Below are positions 44,250 to 58,727 of a DNA stretch of 64,000 bases, in pieces. Source of the stretch: Diphasiastrum complanatum (Eukaryota; Streptophyta; Lycopodiopsida; Lycopodiales; Lycopodiaceae); assembly GCA_029204225.1 (NCBI GenBank), contig CM055096.1, forward strand, positions 76,909,024 to 76,973,023. Direction: 5' to 3'. Under the pieces are notes generated by a model, which was not told the DNA's origin, did not search any database, and was given only the letters and a program-made list of their open reading frames with translations. How positions within the stretch are numbered: the stretch's first letter is position 1; the number at the start of each line of letters is the position of its first letter. Both the position numbers and the translations under genes were made by a program.

Positions 44250-44687
44250 AAAACACAATAAAAGAGACTATGGAGCCAAACCGCCCAACCAATCCTAGAT
44301 CAGACCTAGATCTAGCCCCCAAGCCATGCCATGTGAAGCAAGAGGAGAAGAGAGAAACTGGTAACCTAAACCCATTATGTCGACGGGAGAATCTCTGTCT
44401 CATTATATAGAGAGTAGAGTCCAGTGCATGAAACCATGCAACCCCCATGTAGGTCAACTATAAATAGATCACATCTCTTCATGCAGTCCTCCTGCCTATA
44501 TCCGTCACACAGGCATGTAGTACTCCATATGTCTCAATTAGAGTGTCTGGGTCCTCTCAAGGTAATTAGTCACAAACAGGCCTTGACATGGAATTAAATC
44601 TCGGCATGATCAATAATCTCGAGTACTGGAGGGCCGGTGTACCATATTAGGACTATTCCAGGTCTTTAACCGAATATGGCCATAACA
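44250..44687 (-). repeat. Probable 3' LTR of a minus-strand gypsy-type element
   Basis: On the minus strand it starts TGTTATGGCCATATTCGG directly after a purine tract TTAAGGAGGGAAGAA (44688-44702). It has TATAAATAG-like words near 44460. The left end is unclear because element C lies against it. Confidence 0.5.
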
Positions 44688-44703
44688 TTCTTCCCTCCTT
44701 AAA

Positions 44704-47040
44704 CTGCTTCTATCCTTAGAAGCTCCTCAAAACAGGAAAGAATTACAAAACAGTTCCTTTAACTTTCAATATTAACCGAGAAAACCATTATCCTTAATCT
44801 AACTTTCATATCAAACAAGTACTTAGAGAAAAAGTGTTTTCAACCATTAATCTCTGTTCTAGAGTACAAACTCTGGTTTGAAAAAGTACATTAAGAGATA
44901 TATTTTCTCAACAGGGTTATACTCAACACAAGCTAGTAAAATCACCTTCATGTAAAACACCTACATGAACCACTGAGTGAAATATTCCCTAACTTAGGAT
45001 ATTTAAAGTTAAAAAAAATAATAATAATTACAGTCTGAAATTATCCACCAACTCTAACAGACAATTTATGAAAAGCTTCCAAGTACAACTACCCTTAGAA
45101 TCCAATTCTAAGATATGATAATTCATTCAACTAGAATCTCTAGGAGAATCATTAATATATATAATGATTAAAACTCAACTTTGAGTATCCCATATACACT
45201 TTTGAGTTAAATGCTCCTGTTTCTAGCACCAAATACAAGAAAATAATATTCATTTATCTTAATAGACTTGATTGTCTTCTAAGATAACTGGAGATCCAAT
45301 CAAAAGAAAAAACTGTACTTAAGCATCTGCAGACCATATACTGTAGTAGAATAGTATTCGCTGGATAAACTAAAATAATGTCTGTGAGATCCATAGGTTC
45401 TCAATTAAAATACTGGAGTAGACAGATTCAAAACACTGATCTGAATTCTTACTCAAATAATAGATCAAGAATTAATCATCGCACTAAAGAACCATTACAA
45501 TTCCTTATAGTCCTCTCACAATAATTAAGTATCTATTTATGATCCGTCAATCATAAATATTTAGATTCATATAATTCGTCAATCATAATTTTTTGGAATC
45601 CCAAAACCATAATCATTTATAGGATATTGGAGTATATGTCCACATAACTCAGGAAAAGTAAGAATCATTCCAAATTCTTTCCACTAAGAAAATACTGGAT
45701 TTACGAATATTCTTCAAACAGAATTCTTTAACTGAAGTGCAAGATTCAAGGTCTATAACAACTGGTAATTAAAGATTGAACGCATATCAAAATGACAATC
45801 ATCTTCAACTCCAAAAACTTTAGATTACAATCCAGAATCACATCTAGATACCCAAAGTCCTACTGAACATCAATTCAGTTATTATTCTTGGATCCATTAT
45901 GATTCGTTATCCAATTGAGCTCTCTGAGATACAATCACTAATGAGTTGAGTCCCTTTGTTAACTAAGGAATACTCTATCGCAAGAATACTGTATATCCAA
46001 TGCACACAATTTTAACTGATGAACCCAAATGATTCACTAATCATACGTCTTACAAGCAATATAATTAAAAAACCATCAGTTCCCGATGAATCCACATCAC
46101 ACTGATCGTTTTACCAATTAACTTCATCCTGGAGTAATCAACTACTCAAGTTAATTGCCAAAGATTCAGAAATCTCAAATGTCTAGGTGAAGAATTCAAT
46201 TATACTAGTATGACACCACATTTAGATCCTTATCCAAATCATTTATAAGTTAGTCCATAAATCTTCCACACAGAGATTTGTTAACTCTGCAAGTATCTGT
46301 CAAAACAATACTTGATCATATGTCTATGTTTGTCGACTAGGTTAAGTGCACCAAATAACCCTAGTAACTAGGAATACATAGTAAATTCATACAAGATTAA
46401 TCGTGCACATATGTGAATAATCTCACTATGACCCGGTACATAAACACATTCTTATCTAGCAAATTTCTCCAGAATCCACATATGTTACTCACATATCTCA
46501 CTGAGATCTTGTAACTCAGCTACAAAATAGTTTCTATTTCTCATGAGTAAATAACATATCCAAGAAATCTTTGAGACGAATAACATTCACTCTCAGCAGT
46601 TTTCCATTCCAACTTACCTTCTAATTACATAATTTCTTCCACTCAATCAACTCCTCTCTAATCCTAGTACTCAAACTAAGATTAGGTTGATCTAATACAA
46701 AACTCTCAGACTTAAATTCTGATCAAACTTACTTCTATTTCAATCAAAATGGAATTAGTAACCTTTGACCTTTCACTGTACTACTTATAGATAATGATTC
46801 AAATTTTAAACATGTTCTAGATCTAGATTGTCCACACAATCCCTAGAGAATTTCTCTTTTTCAAAAAGTTCCAATTAGGTATCTTACTATGAATCTATCC
46901 AAACTTACTTGCAGATCAAACTTCATTTCTATACCACAGCTAGTTCTCTTTCAAAAACTATGCAACCCCCAAATTCCCAAATAGAATTTTATTCCATCAC
47001 TTCACCCCTCCTTTTAAAGAAATTATCAATTTCCATAAAA
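44704..47040. other. AT-rich unassigned region
   Basis: More than 2.3 kb, strongly AT-rich, no long frame on either strand and no protein family recognised. It may be the decayed interior of the element whose LTR ends at 44687. A second CTCCTTTT tract at 46985-46998 could be another polypurine remnant. Confidence 0.4.
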
Positions 47041-47049
47041 GTTAACTGG

Positions 47050-47534
47050 AAAGATGTCATAGGAGGATGGAAGACTGGCTAGAAGAGACATCGTAGAGTC
47101 CTCTTTTGAAATAGGCGAACTTATAGCAGCAAGTTAATTCAGCCATTCCTTGAACTCGTTCAGATGATCACTGACTAAGGTTCCTTCGTTCATTTTTAGG
47201 GTTAGGACCTTCTTTCTCGGGAAGAGACGAGTGGATACATCTGACGTTTCATAAATGCTTGTTAAGATATCTCACGCTTCTTTGGAAGGGGTACAGTTTG
47301 ATGCATGAGCTATCTGAGTGTCGTTCAGGTCAAGGATACGATGGCAAGAGCTTTGCCATCCTTTGCTTCTCATGTAGGTAGCATTTTTGGTTTCGCCGGT
47401 CTGGCCATAGAACCATTGACGTATCCCCATAGCTCCTTTTCGATCGGGATCATCCTCATCTTGAATTTTCACATGTGGAAATCATCTCCGTTGAACGTGT
47501 TGATCAAGCGGATCTCTGAGGTTGAACCTTCCAT
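47050..47534 (-). pseudogene. Decayed copia gag (element K)
   Basis: Minus strand, start codon at 47534: MEGSTSEIRLINTFNGDDFH, a TGA where the conserved Trp stands, KFKMRM, ELWGYVNG, then in another frame LNDTQIAHASNCTPSKEA, SIYETSDVSTRLFPRKKVL and LNEFKEWLN. UBN2-type gag, 5' half only. Shifts and stops throughout. Confidence 0.72.
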
Positions 47535-47655
47535 GATGATCGATGGACATAGATTACAAATCAGCTATAAAAACTAGCTCTGAAATATGAACTTATAAGG
47601 TTCTTTATCTTAAGACTCTTAGTGCATCCAAAAACCGTGTCCTCTGATATCACTA

Positions 47656-48712
47656 TGATGGGACTTGGATGGATGTTCACAGGCCACAACAAAATAGAGT
47701 CCGTCGTCCCACCAAAGAAAAACAATAATGGAAGAAAGATCTTGGATTACTTTAGAGACTAAGATGCAGAGCTGTTTTGATTTGTTTAGATGTCAAAGTA
47801 GGTATTGTAGACAACCATAGAAAATGCGCGTGCTATCTTTGTTTTTGACAGATAAGTTGATAATAGAGAGAAAGAGTGAGAGACATGCAAACACTCAACA
47901 TGAATACAACTGATATGAAAAATAGCACTTGTGTATAAAGGGTGTTGTAGTAACAACGATATCAGATCACAAGACAATGGCGCAATGTGGGTGATCCTAC
48001 TTATAGAGGCTAATGAATACTAATTTTCAGAATACTCTTTACTCTCTCTAAATGATCACTAACTCTAAGGAGTCAGCTAATAGAAGACCGCTTTTGGTCG
48101 TTTGATCTCTATCGCACTTTCACACTTTGTGTGTGTATGTCTGTGCTCTATATGTTCTTCAAATCGCTTAGATGTTTATGTAGCTGTTAGAAGATCTTTA
48201 GTTATTCTAATTACAGTTTAAAAGATCATTAAAAGCCCTTGTACTTGATCCCTAGATCGGTTATTGGTGCATCGTGAACAAAAGGATCTCCTTTCGTACG
48301 CGTCGGGAGCGTGAGAATGTGGCGTCATTGCAACTGTAGCCTGATCGCAGGAGCGTGAAGATAAAACCGTATGTCAATCGCAATCGTTCACTTGGCGATT
48401 TCCTTCGGTCAGATGTCGTTCGTTCACTTCGTAGGTAACCGTAAGTGATAACTTACGGTGTCTGGCAGTGCCTTTGGCGGTGAGCTGTAATCTTCGCTTC
48501 ATTTTGCGGTTTACTTTGGTCAATTCATAAGTGACCGTAGGCAAGGCACTTACGGTTCCTTGCGGTGTCTGGCCTGTTGAAGTTTTCCGTGTATTTTTGC
48601 AGACTGTCAAAAAGGTAGACCAATTCTGTAGATGCTTGAGAGAGTGACTTTCTTAAGAGATGAAGGGGATGAAAAAGATGAGTAGGAATAAGATTAAACT
48701 CCAATAGTAACA
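47656..48712 (-). repeat. Probable 5' LTR of element K
   Basis: TGATGGGACTTGG at the left, TCCAATAGTAACA at the right. On the minus strand it is followed within three bases by TGATATCAGAGG, a degenerate iMet primer binding site (47641-47652), and then by the gag leader. Contains two related blocks with ACTTACGGT...GTGTCTGG (48430-48580). The right end could be 3 bases further out. Confidence 0.55.
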
Positions 48713-49790
48713 ACATGTCTTGTAGTAGTAGCTCATTCACTACACTTTATATGGAATGTATTTCCTCTTTTTGCCACAGGCTTCCTGACATAACAAAGCT
48801 TGGATTGTTCAAATTGAAAAACCGGATCTCTTACTTGTGTTCTGAAAGTACTTGTCTTGTAATGTGGAGAAGCTAGATATTTTCAAGAGTCTTTCAATCT
48901 CATGAATATTTTCAGCATTGCTAAGGTTGGCCAAAAGTTTGGTAGTAGGATTTGTGAAAGCTTGATAGCGGCATCAATCATATGTTGCCTAATATAGAGA
49001 AAGACAAGGTGGTCTTTGACAACATCTCCCGCGGGCTTATAAGAAAACAGAAATTAATCTGATTTTGTAGAGAGGCATCGGAAAAGAATTTACTAAGGTT
49101 GTTTCATTATGAATCAAACATCATGGTCAAACCAGATGATGGAAGAGTTGTTTTTACACTTATCACCACATCTGCACTTAAAGAAAGTCCTTCTCAAGTT
49201 CCAAATACGAGCTTGTTGTAAATTCACTGTTGAATCCAGTCTCAAAATGACCTCTAGTTCTAGCCCAAGTCTATTCAAAAGGACATCTCGAGGGTTCAAA
49301 TCTATTCATTTTGATAACAATATCAAAAGCAATGGGAGTATCAAAGGCCAGATTTTTATGTAGAGCAACAAGCTTGCAAGTTTGGACTTCAACATTGTGA
49401 AAATTGTCAACTAGTCTCAACATTTTATTTGGCATTTTTGGAGGCCAAAATAAAATCCCAACTTAGAGATAGTTTCATATTTATCAATAAGGCTCTAAAT
49501 AGTGGTATTACTATTTTTGGCAAGTAGATAAGTGGATGACGTCGTGTTTGGACCCATTCTAATTGGCTATTTTTGATACATTGCATCTAGACTAGAAAGT
49601 AGTTTTTGGTTTAGTACCTAAAAGTTGTCATTTTAGGGCATACTTAGGGAAAGTGGCTAAATGACATATTGGCTGCTATAAGTAGTTGTACCTACGTGGA
49701 AAATAGATCATTGTTTTCTCTTATGATGTGGAGAATTCATCTTTGTTGATTCTATGTCCATCTCTTATGGTTTTCTCATGATATCTTCAG
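48713..49790. other. Unassigned
   Basis: About 1.1 kb without a recognisable gene. Frames near 49109-49363 show no family features. Confidence 0.35.
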
Positions 49791-50351
49791 TTTCTATTTG
49801 TATTCAGTTTGGAAGTTCTCTCTCATGTTTGATCCATTTATCTTGCTTGATAGCTTGTTTTAAAGCTATTTTTGTCTAGTTTGTGTTGCAATCAGTTTCA
49901 TTCCATTTGGTTGAGCCAATCAAAAGTTATAAGTTTTTGAAGAGGGTTAGGTAGGGCACCTATACCTGGGTGGACACATTTGGTTTGGTCAAGAGATTGC
50001 TTGGTTGATCCAAAATCACAGTTGTATGCTTGCCAATCTCATCTATATGTGATCTAGGCATTGTTTTGAGATCTTAGCCATTTTGTTTCATGCAATATCA
50101 TTGTATTTGAGTCAAATTTGGTTTCTTAGTGTATTTCACACGTGCTAAGAGTGTTAGATCCTAACTTTGCCTATACTCCATCATTTGATGTGAAATAGAT
50201 CTTGTTTTAGAGAGATTTGAGTAGCTAGTGAGAATCAATTCACAAATAGTTGCAAGATCTTTCATAGGAGGAGATAGTACTCAATTATTGGATCCTATTG
50301 AAAGTGTGTAACAACATTTATTGTTCATCATTTGAGTTTTCTTCACTTCAA

Positions 50352-51218
50352 ATGTCTTCAATGGGTTCATCCTTGTTGGAACCAAGTGAAAGATTGACCA
50401 CTTCAAATTATTCAATTTGGAAAATGAGGATGGAGTCCATCTTGATCCTTCAAGACGTGATGGACATAGTTCTTGGCCTTGAAGGAGAACCACAAGTTCT
50501 TCAAGAGGTTCAAAAATACAAAAAGAGAGCTAGGATGGCTCTCCACTACATTAAGATAAATGTCTCTAATGAGATATTGAGGGAGATAGGTACTTGTACA
50601 ACAGCCAAAGAAGCTTGGGATTGTCTCAAGACTATCTATGAGGCTAAGAATACCTCTAGGCTTCTCACTCTTAGGAATCAAATCTTTCAAAGTAGCCAAA
50701 AGAGTGATGAGAGTGCATCTAGTTATATTTTGAGAGTAAAAGATATTCATAGAGAGCTTGCTTGCATTGGTGATTCCATCAATCAAAATGAGCTAGTTCA
50801 AGTCATTCTCAATGGTTTGAGAAGTGAATTTGATAACCTTGTCCAATCCTATGCCATTAAGGAGGAGCTACCAGGTTTGGAGGCTCTCCAAAGTGTGCTA
50901 ATTTCAGAAGAATCAAGACAAGAGTACAAGATCTTGAGGATGGACAAGCTTTCTCTCACTCATAATGATGGAAAAGCTCTCTTTGCCAAGGATAAGCACA
51001 AAGGGAGGAGCAAGAACCAACATCAACAATCCTCAAGCAAGGACAAAGTCAAATCCAAAGACAAAGATGAGGAGGAAGATGACTCCTCTAATGCTTCATC
51101 ATCCAAGCTCAAGAAGAAGAAGATCGAGTGCTTTTACTGTGGCAAGAAAGGTCATTATGCCACCAATTGCTTCAAAAAGAAGAATCAACTCAAGCAAGCC
51201 AATATTACCAATGAGAAG
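50352..51218 (+). pseudogene. copia gag (element F)
   Basis: About 289 codons open without a stop: MSSMGSSLLEPSERL, TSNYSIWKMRMESILILQDV, EAWDCLKTIYEAKNTSRLL, GLRSEFDNLVQSYAIKEELP, then Lys/Ser-rich sequence and a zinc knuckle CFYCGKKGHYATNC (51130-51171). The start at 50352 rather than 50298 is chosen because element A begins at the same place. A one-base shift at about 51217 separates it from the protease frame; in plant copia elements these are normally one frame, so this is most likely damage, though a programmed shift cannot be excluded. Confidence 0.85.
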
Positions 51219-52437
51219 ACACTATTGCAAGTGATGGAGAGGGATCTCTTATGGTCTCTAGTTTCTCATCTACTCCTTTCAAGAAGGACGGCCTATGGTA
51301 TATTGATAGTGGAGCCTCTTCACATATGTGTAGCTCCAAGGACTCTTTCTCTTCTATTGCACTTTATGATGGAGTCAAGAAATCAATATACACTGCAAAT
51401 GATTTTGAATGTCCTATTGAAGGCATAGGGAACATTCCCTTGAAGCTTGCATCCTCTAAAGTTCTTTCTCTCTCTAGAGTTCTTTATGTACCTAAGCTTA
51501 CCAAGAATCTTATTAGTGTTGGCCAATTGCTTGATAATGGCCTTGATGTAAAATTCAATGTTGATACTTGCACTATCAAGAAGAATGATGAGATACTTGC
51601 ATTAGGATCTAGATTTGGTGGCATCTATAAACTAGATCCAAATGAGTATGTGAATGCTTGTAATGTTGCTCTTGTGAACAAGCTCTCTATGGAGGAATTA
51701 TGGCATAGGAGGTTGGGACATCCCAACTACAAATCCATGCTCTCTATGATCAAAGAAGCCAAAGCTATTGGCTTGCCAAACTCACTCTCCAAGAAGATCA
51801 AGCCTTGTGAGGCTTGTGCTATTGCTAAATCTCACAAAAAGCCATTTACAAGATCTTCTATCAAAAGCAAGCATCCTTTGGAGTTAATCCACTCGGATGT
51901 GCATTTCTCATCAACTACAAGCAAGGGAGGAGCCACTTGTTTTGTTACTTTCATTGATGATTACACAAGATTCAATTGGATATATCTTCTTGCTTCAAAA
52001 TCTATGGTGTTTGATCATTTCCTTATTTTCAAAGCTTATGTAGAGAAGCAATTCTCATTCAAGATTAAAGCTCTTAGAAGTGATGGAGGTGGTGAATATA
52101 TCTCCAATAAATTTCAAGTTTTTTGTGAGCTTGAAGGCATTAAAAGAGAGTTTTCTTGTGCCTACTCTCCATCTCAAAATGGAGTGGCCGAGAGAAAGAA
52201 TAGATCTCTATGTGAATGTGCAAAATCTATGAGAATTGAGACATCTTTGCCCAAAGATTTTTGGGGAAAAGCCATTAATTTTGCAAATTATCTTTGCAAT
52301 AGGCTCCCACATATAGCTCTTGGAGGAAAGTCACCATATGAAATCTTATTTTTGAAGAAGCCTAAGGTTGATCACCTTAGAGTTTTTGGATGCTTATGCT
52401 TTGTCCATATTCCCTTGGAAACAAGGAAGAAGCTTTC
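51219..52437 (+). pseudogene. copia protease and integrase, truncated (element F)
   Basis: Open for about 400 codons. Protease: LWYIDSGASSHMC (active Asp codon at 51305) and SRVLYVPKLTKNLISVGQLL. Integrase: ELWHRRLGHPNYKSM and KPCEACAIAKSHKKPF (HHCC), LIHSDVHFSS (first Asp), CFVTFIDDYTRFNWIYLL, RSDGGGEYISNKF (second Asp), SQNGVAERKNRSL (catalytic Glu), then LRVFGCLCFVHIPLETRKK. All catalytic residues are intact. After LSH (52437) the frame runs into unrelated DNA and stops at 52519. RT and RNase H are absent. Confidence 0.88.
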
Positions 52438-52732
52438 ACACATGTGGATTATTGTCTTGTACTACTGTTGTACTACGGACATACTAAGTCAGATCCAAGT
52501 GGTTATAATCAGATCTTAATGCATTTCTAAATTCTAGCATGCATAAAGTTGAGTTCTCTATGTTGTAGATGAATCTAGCCGTGTAATCCAAATTGGCTAA
52601 AGATCATTTATGGATCTGCTATGAATTTTCTACTTATACAAACATGTTTTTGTTAACTTTACCTGCTTGTTGCTTGACGTCATTTGTTAATGATCATGGC
52701 TTTTATGGTTAGTAATATATTTTTTGCCATAG
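52438..52732. other. Unassigned, AT-rich
   Basis: No copia similarity. It ends in a pyrimidine/T-rich acceptor-like tract before 52733 and could be intron sequence of a captured or host gene. Confidence 0.3.
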
Positions 52733-52833
52733 ATGTAGGAATGTTCTCGTTAGATGATCGACCACGTCGGCCACCAGAGGCACCTTCTCTAGATCGCATG
52801 CAAGGTCTAGCATTGGCTCCCAAAGCCCAACAG
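52733..52833 (+). pseudogene. Orphan exon-like block
   Basis: 101 bp bounded by ATATTTTTTGCCATAG and CAACAG|GTGATT, acceptor and donor consensus. The frame ending at codon phase 0 reads VGMFSLDDRPRRPPEAPSLD and then RMQGLALAPKAQQ. It is compositionally unlike the AT-rich surroundings and has no stop in that frame. I do not recognise the protein. It lies about 100 bp before a CACTA transposase remnant, so it could be a captured host exon, or an exon of the transposon itself. Confidence 0.45.
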
Positions 52834-52929
52834 GTGATTAAGCTCACTTTATTTTTCCGTGGATGACAATGAAAAAAAGTCATCTTTTACTTGCTCTCAT
52901 CATTCCCAGTCATTACAAGATAAAAAAAC

Positions 52930-53160
52930 ATGGATGTCTATCTAGAGCCTATTGTTGAGGAGTTGCAATTCTTTGGAGAGGGATTCGTGTATACGACATT
53001 TTCCGTCCTATAGGATCTCGAGAATTTGAACTGAAAGGTATTTTGATGTGGACGATCATGTATCCTGGATTGGGTGAGTGTAGCAATCTTTCTACTTCTG
53101 GATACCATGCTTGTAATATATGTGGAAGTATTCTCCCTACACGATAATGAAGAAAAAACA
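52930..53160 (+). pseudogene. CACTA (En/Spm) transposase remnant, Tnp2 type
   Basis: MDVYLEPIVEELQFFGEG starts at 52931, continues after a one-base shift as REFELKGILMWTIMYPGLGE and then CSNLSTSGYHACNICG. This matches the Tnp2 signature (DVYLQPLVDEL, ALMWTI.DFPAY.NLSGWSTKG..ACP.C). Only this segment is kept, with at least one shift and stops. Terminal CACTA repeats were not found. Confidence 0.65.
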
Positions 53161-55379
<2,219 letters not shown>

Positions 55380-58150
55380 TCACATCGTCCAAAGGTCAAT
55401 CTTATTTTCAGCAACGAGAGAGAGAAATAGAACTTCTGCGCTAGGCTTCCTCATCGCGTCAGGAAAGGAGAGAAAAACAAGTGGGAACAGGGCCGGATCA
55501 CGCCTTCTTCGATCCCTCAACAGCTCATTTTCCTGATAAGCTACACCTCCACGATTCACCATTGTGCCAGAGGTAGATTTCACCGCCATCCTTAACTGGA
55601 AACAATTACGTTTCATGGCGGCAACAAATGTTGAGTGCTCTCTGAAGGGCGAAAAACACAACCAATGAATCAATGCAGGTCATATAAACTCAGCCATCAG
55701 CCCTCGCTCTATCACATGCGCTCTAACCTTGCTCGAGGACAAGAAATAATAGGGAAAAAACAAGTATCTGTTCTGAGATTTCACAGAGAACCTACTGTTC
55801 ACGAAATCATAGTTCTTGTAAGAACATTTACCTTGTTCAGATTCATTTTTGTGAAGTGTTGCTCCGTAGGAGATGAAGCTTTGAAGAAATACGAGCATCT
55901 CCAGAAGATTTGGATTGAATCAGGTTGGAGTTGGCTCGTTGATGACTTGCTTCCAATTGCTCACGCAAATGATTCAACGGATGATGTACACGAGCTTAGT
56001 ATTTCTTGAGACATGATGTGAATGTCACACAAGGGGTTACTGAACGGCAGTGAGATGAAGATGGAGTGGGCGTGATAGGGGGTGTTGTAATCTCGGAAGT
56101 GGGGAAGGTGGATAGATGGAAGTGGCTGGATGGATCGAAATTCCTTTGCTCATTACTGTCTTTTGAAAGCACTTTTGTCAATAGAAGTTTTCCATTTGAC
56201 GTTTCTTGCAATTGTTTGAATTTTTTTTTTTTTTTGGACTTAAGACATGGCTCATAATCGTTGTTGGAAACCTCTAACATCCTTAAGTTCGTTGCTTCAA
56301 CGCCAAACTATATCAATGGTGTGTTGTAGATGGCGTAGATTTGTCTGCTTCACGAACACAAAGGTACTGTAGTTGATAAACTATTGTCTCCAAAAATACT
56401 TTGTTGACAGAGATCTCCTCTTTTGACGTTGTTGTGCCACTACAACTTCTTTGAGCTCTTTGCAAGTAGCAATTGTATCTAGAGACTTGTATGACGTTTT
56501 TTTTTTTTCATACACATAGTCATGTGCTTTGGAGTTATCAAGAAGCTGATCTCTTTTGCGGCGACACGATTGGCATTTTATTGGTGAGAGCCTCTATCAT
56601 TCTTGCTTTATTTCCTTGGAGCTTTTAAACCGCATCAGTGGTCTGCTGCAAATGTTGTAGAGTTGTTTGCTTTACAAAGTGTTTCAATTCATAACCCAGA
56701 GCAAGTTCAGATCGATCCATTGGGTGGAAAATGAGGTCTTGAAACAAGGATGGGAGAAGTGAGATGAAGTTTCAAGATTGACCATATGGTGGAATATGAG
56801 GGAATGAATGGATGGAAAAAAGGAATGAGATAAGTATTGTGTGGTTTTCCATATCTCTCCATAATATAACCAATGCTCTTTGTACAATTCTCCATGGAAT
56901 CATCATTGCTCGCCTTTGAAAATAGCTTTGTCATTGAGGTTGTGCGCTCATAACTTCAATCTCTGATTGACTTGAGAGTCCTTCAGTTACGTAGGCCATT
57001 TCACTCAGTGATGAGTTGTGCTTATTGCGACCTCCGCAGATGATCGAATGGATGATGTACAACAGCGGTAGTATGGTCTTGAGACACGATTACCACTGCT
57101 CAATGTACATTTTGCCAATGAAGCATCGTTGTTGGCATTGGTAGGAACACTTGTCGTCTGCGTTGGTTTGCACATAGATTTTGCCTTTGATGTGACTTGA
57201 GAGCCCTTCACTGGTACAAGCTGCCACTTTATTGATGATTTGATGGCCATGGTGAGGCAATTGGAAAAGCGTGGATACTGTAGCGCTTACGTAAAACCAA
57301 CTGCTTATTGCGAATGGCGGTGTTGGTGTTGTCGCGGATATTCCATTTTGTTGGGAAGATGGATCTTTTGCTAGATCATGGTTGCAGTCTAATAAGATGC
57401 TCGTTTTGTTGCCAAACTGAGTATTTGTTTTTGAAGTCTTTGACTGCTCTTTTTGTTCATATTGAAAGTTGTTGAAATCATTGGTAATGATGTAGAGATA
57501 TATCCCAATGAAAATTCGTGTGATACTGCAACTGTAGAGGTAGAATAAAATTGCTGATGAAATATCACCTATAGTGCTGCTGCAAAAGAAAACACACCAA
57601 ACCATACGACAATAGAACAAACAAACAGGTAGCAACAAACGACATAGTTGATAGGACGAAACTTGAAATAAGAGAAAAAAAATAAAAATTATAGCAGATA
57701 ACTCTATAGAAGAGTTTGCATGACACTCTTAGACCAAACTCTTGCAATCCAATATTGAACTTGGCACAAGGCCATAGCTACAATGTTACAAAAGAAAAAA
57801 TAAAGTCATAATATGTAACGTTTACATAGCATGCAATAAGACAAATATGTCTTAGATTACTTTCACTCAGATAAAAAATTATGGGTTGTCATCTAGACAC
57901 AAAACTAATGATTAATCAGACGGTAGCTCAAAACTTGGCTCCAGGGTATGATATCAATTGCTTGGTCATAGAGACGTAATGAAGACACAAATCTGAAGTG
58001 GTACATTCTCGGTCTTATCTATGGATGGTGTTTGAGATAGACCTTACATGGTTGCTAGATAGGATGGACTCTATTTGGATCATAAGCAACTATGTATCCG
58101 TGGATGACAAAAGAATCAGTAAGACTAGACGAGCCTAGACACATCTAATA
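55380..58150. other. Unassigned, possible host gene fragments
   Basis: No family recognised. A minus-strand frame starting at 55589 (MAVKSTSGTMVNRGGVAYQE) runs 70 codons to 55380 and is locally less AT-rich, so a first exon is conceivable. The plus frame ending at 56009 (KKYEHLQKIWIESGWSWLVD) is also conceivable. Blocks around 55930-56000 and 57010-57090 share GGATGATGTAC and TCTTGAGACA, and blocks at 56960 and 57195 share GACTTGAGAG.CCTTCA, hinting at an old internal duplication. Confidence 0.25.
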
Positions 58151-58159
58151 CTACTAATT

Positions 58160-58700
58160 TTAGTAAGGTGCAAATGGATCAACTTGATGAGCACTAGGCA
58201 CATTGGTATCTTCTATATAGGACATCGATGGGTCTATGTAGTCGGAATCAACTTGTGTGATAGACGATGTAGCAATATGTTGACTCTCTACAAAAGACTG
58301 TTGTGTTGGATGGGGAGCGATTGGTAGTGGATAAGAAGACTCTGGTTGAGAATGTAAAAGTGGTGTAGGATGGTTCATAGAACCAGAGGATCAAGGTTGA
58401 TGAAAAATTGGGCCTATTGGCCTTGGTTAGCCTATGTTGATGAGGAGCTAAGGCTGCCATGAGTGCAGTCCACATGGTTGTGTTTGACTTTTCACTATTC
58501 ACATACCATTCATTTGCATCACCAAGTAGGATCATGGGAAATAGTCTGAGCTTTTCAGCTTCAGAAGTATCGTCGTAGAACGTACAAGTGTTTTTGAAGT
58601 CTTGAAAAAATCGTACGGGGTTGGTTTCCCCATCAGATTTGGTGCATCAATCCATGGAATTCTCTTGTCCACTTTGGGAGGAGGCTGATATGACTTCTCA
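58160..58700 (-). pseudogene. Ty3/gypsy gag remnant
   Basis: Minus strand: MSEKSYQPPPKVDKRIPWID at 58700, PNLMGKPTPYDF, then in another frame NPVRFFQDFKNTCTFYDD, EAEKLRLFPMILLGDANEWY and WTALMAAL, the signature of the Retrotrans_gag domain. After further shifts a Pro/Gln/Ser-rich tail follows (58378-58160). At least two shifts. No zinc knuckle seen. Confidence 0.62.
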
Positions 58701-58727
58701 CTCATGGTGTTCTAGCAAAAAATCAAT

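Larger units (their letters stand above)
49792..52437 (+). mobile_element. Copia element F, truncated at both ends
   Basis: Same family as element A. Homology to the A leader begins abruptly at about 49792 (the A leader has about 250 bases more before the primer binding site), and coding similarity ends abruptly at about 52437 inside integrase. No LTR or primer binding site is present. It holds the best preserved gag, protease and integrase of the window. Confidence 0.82.
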
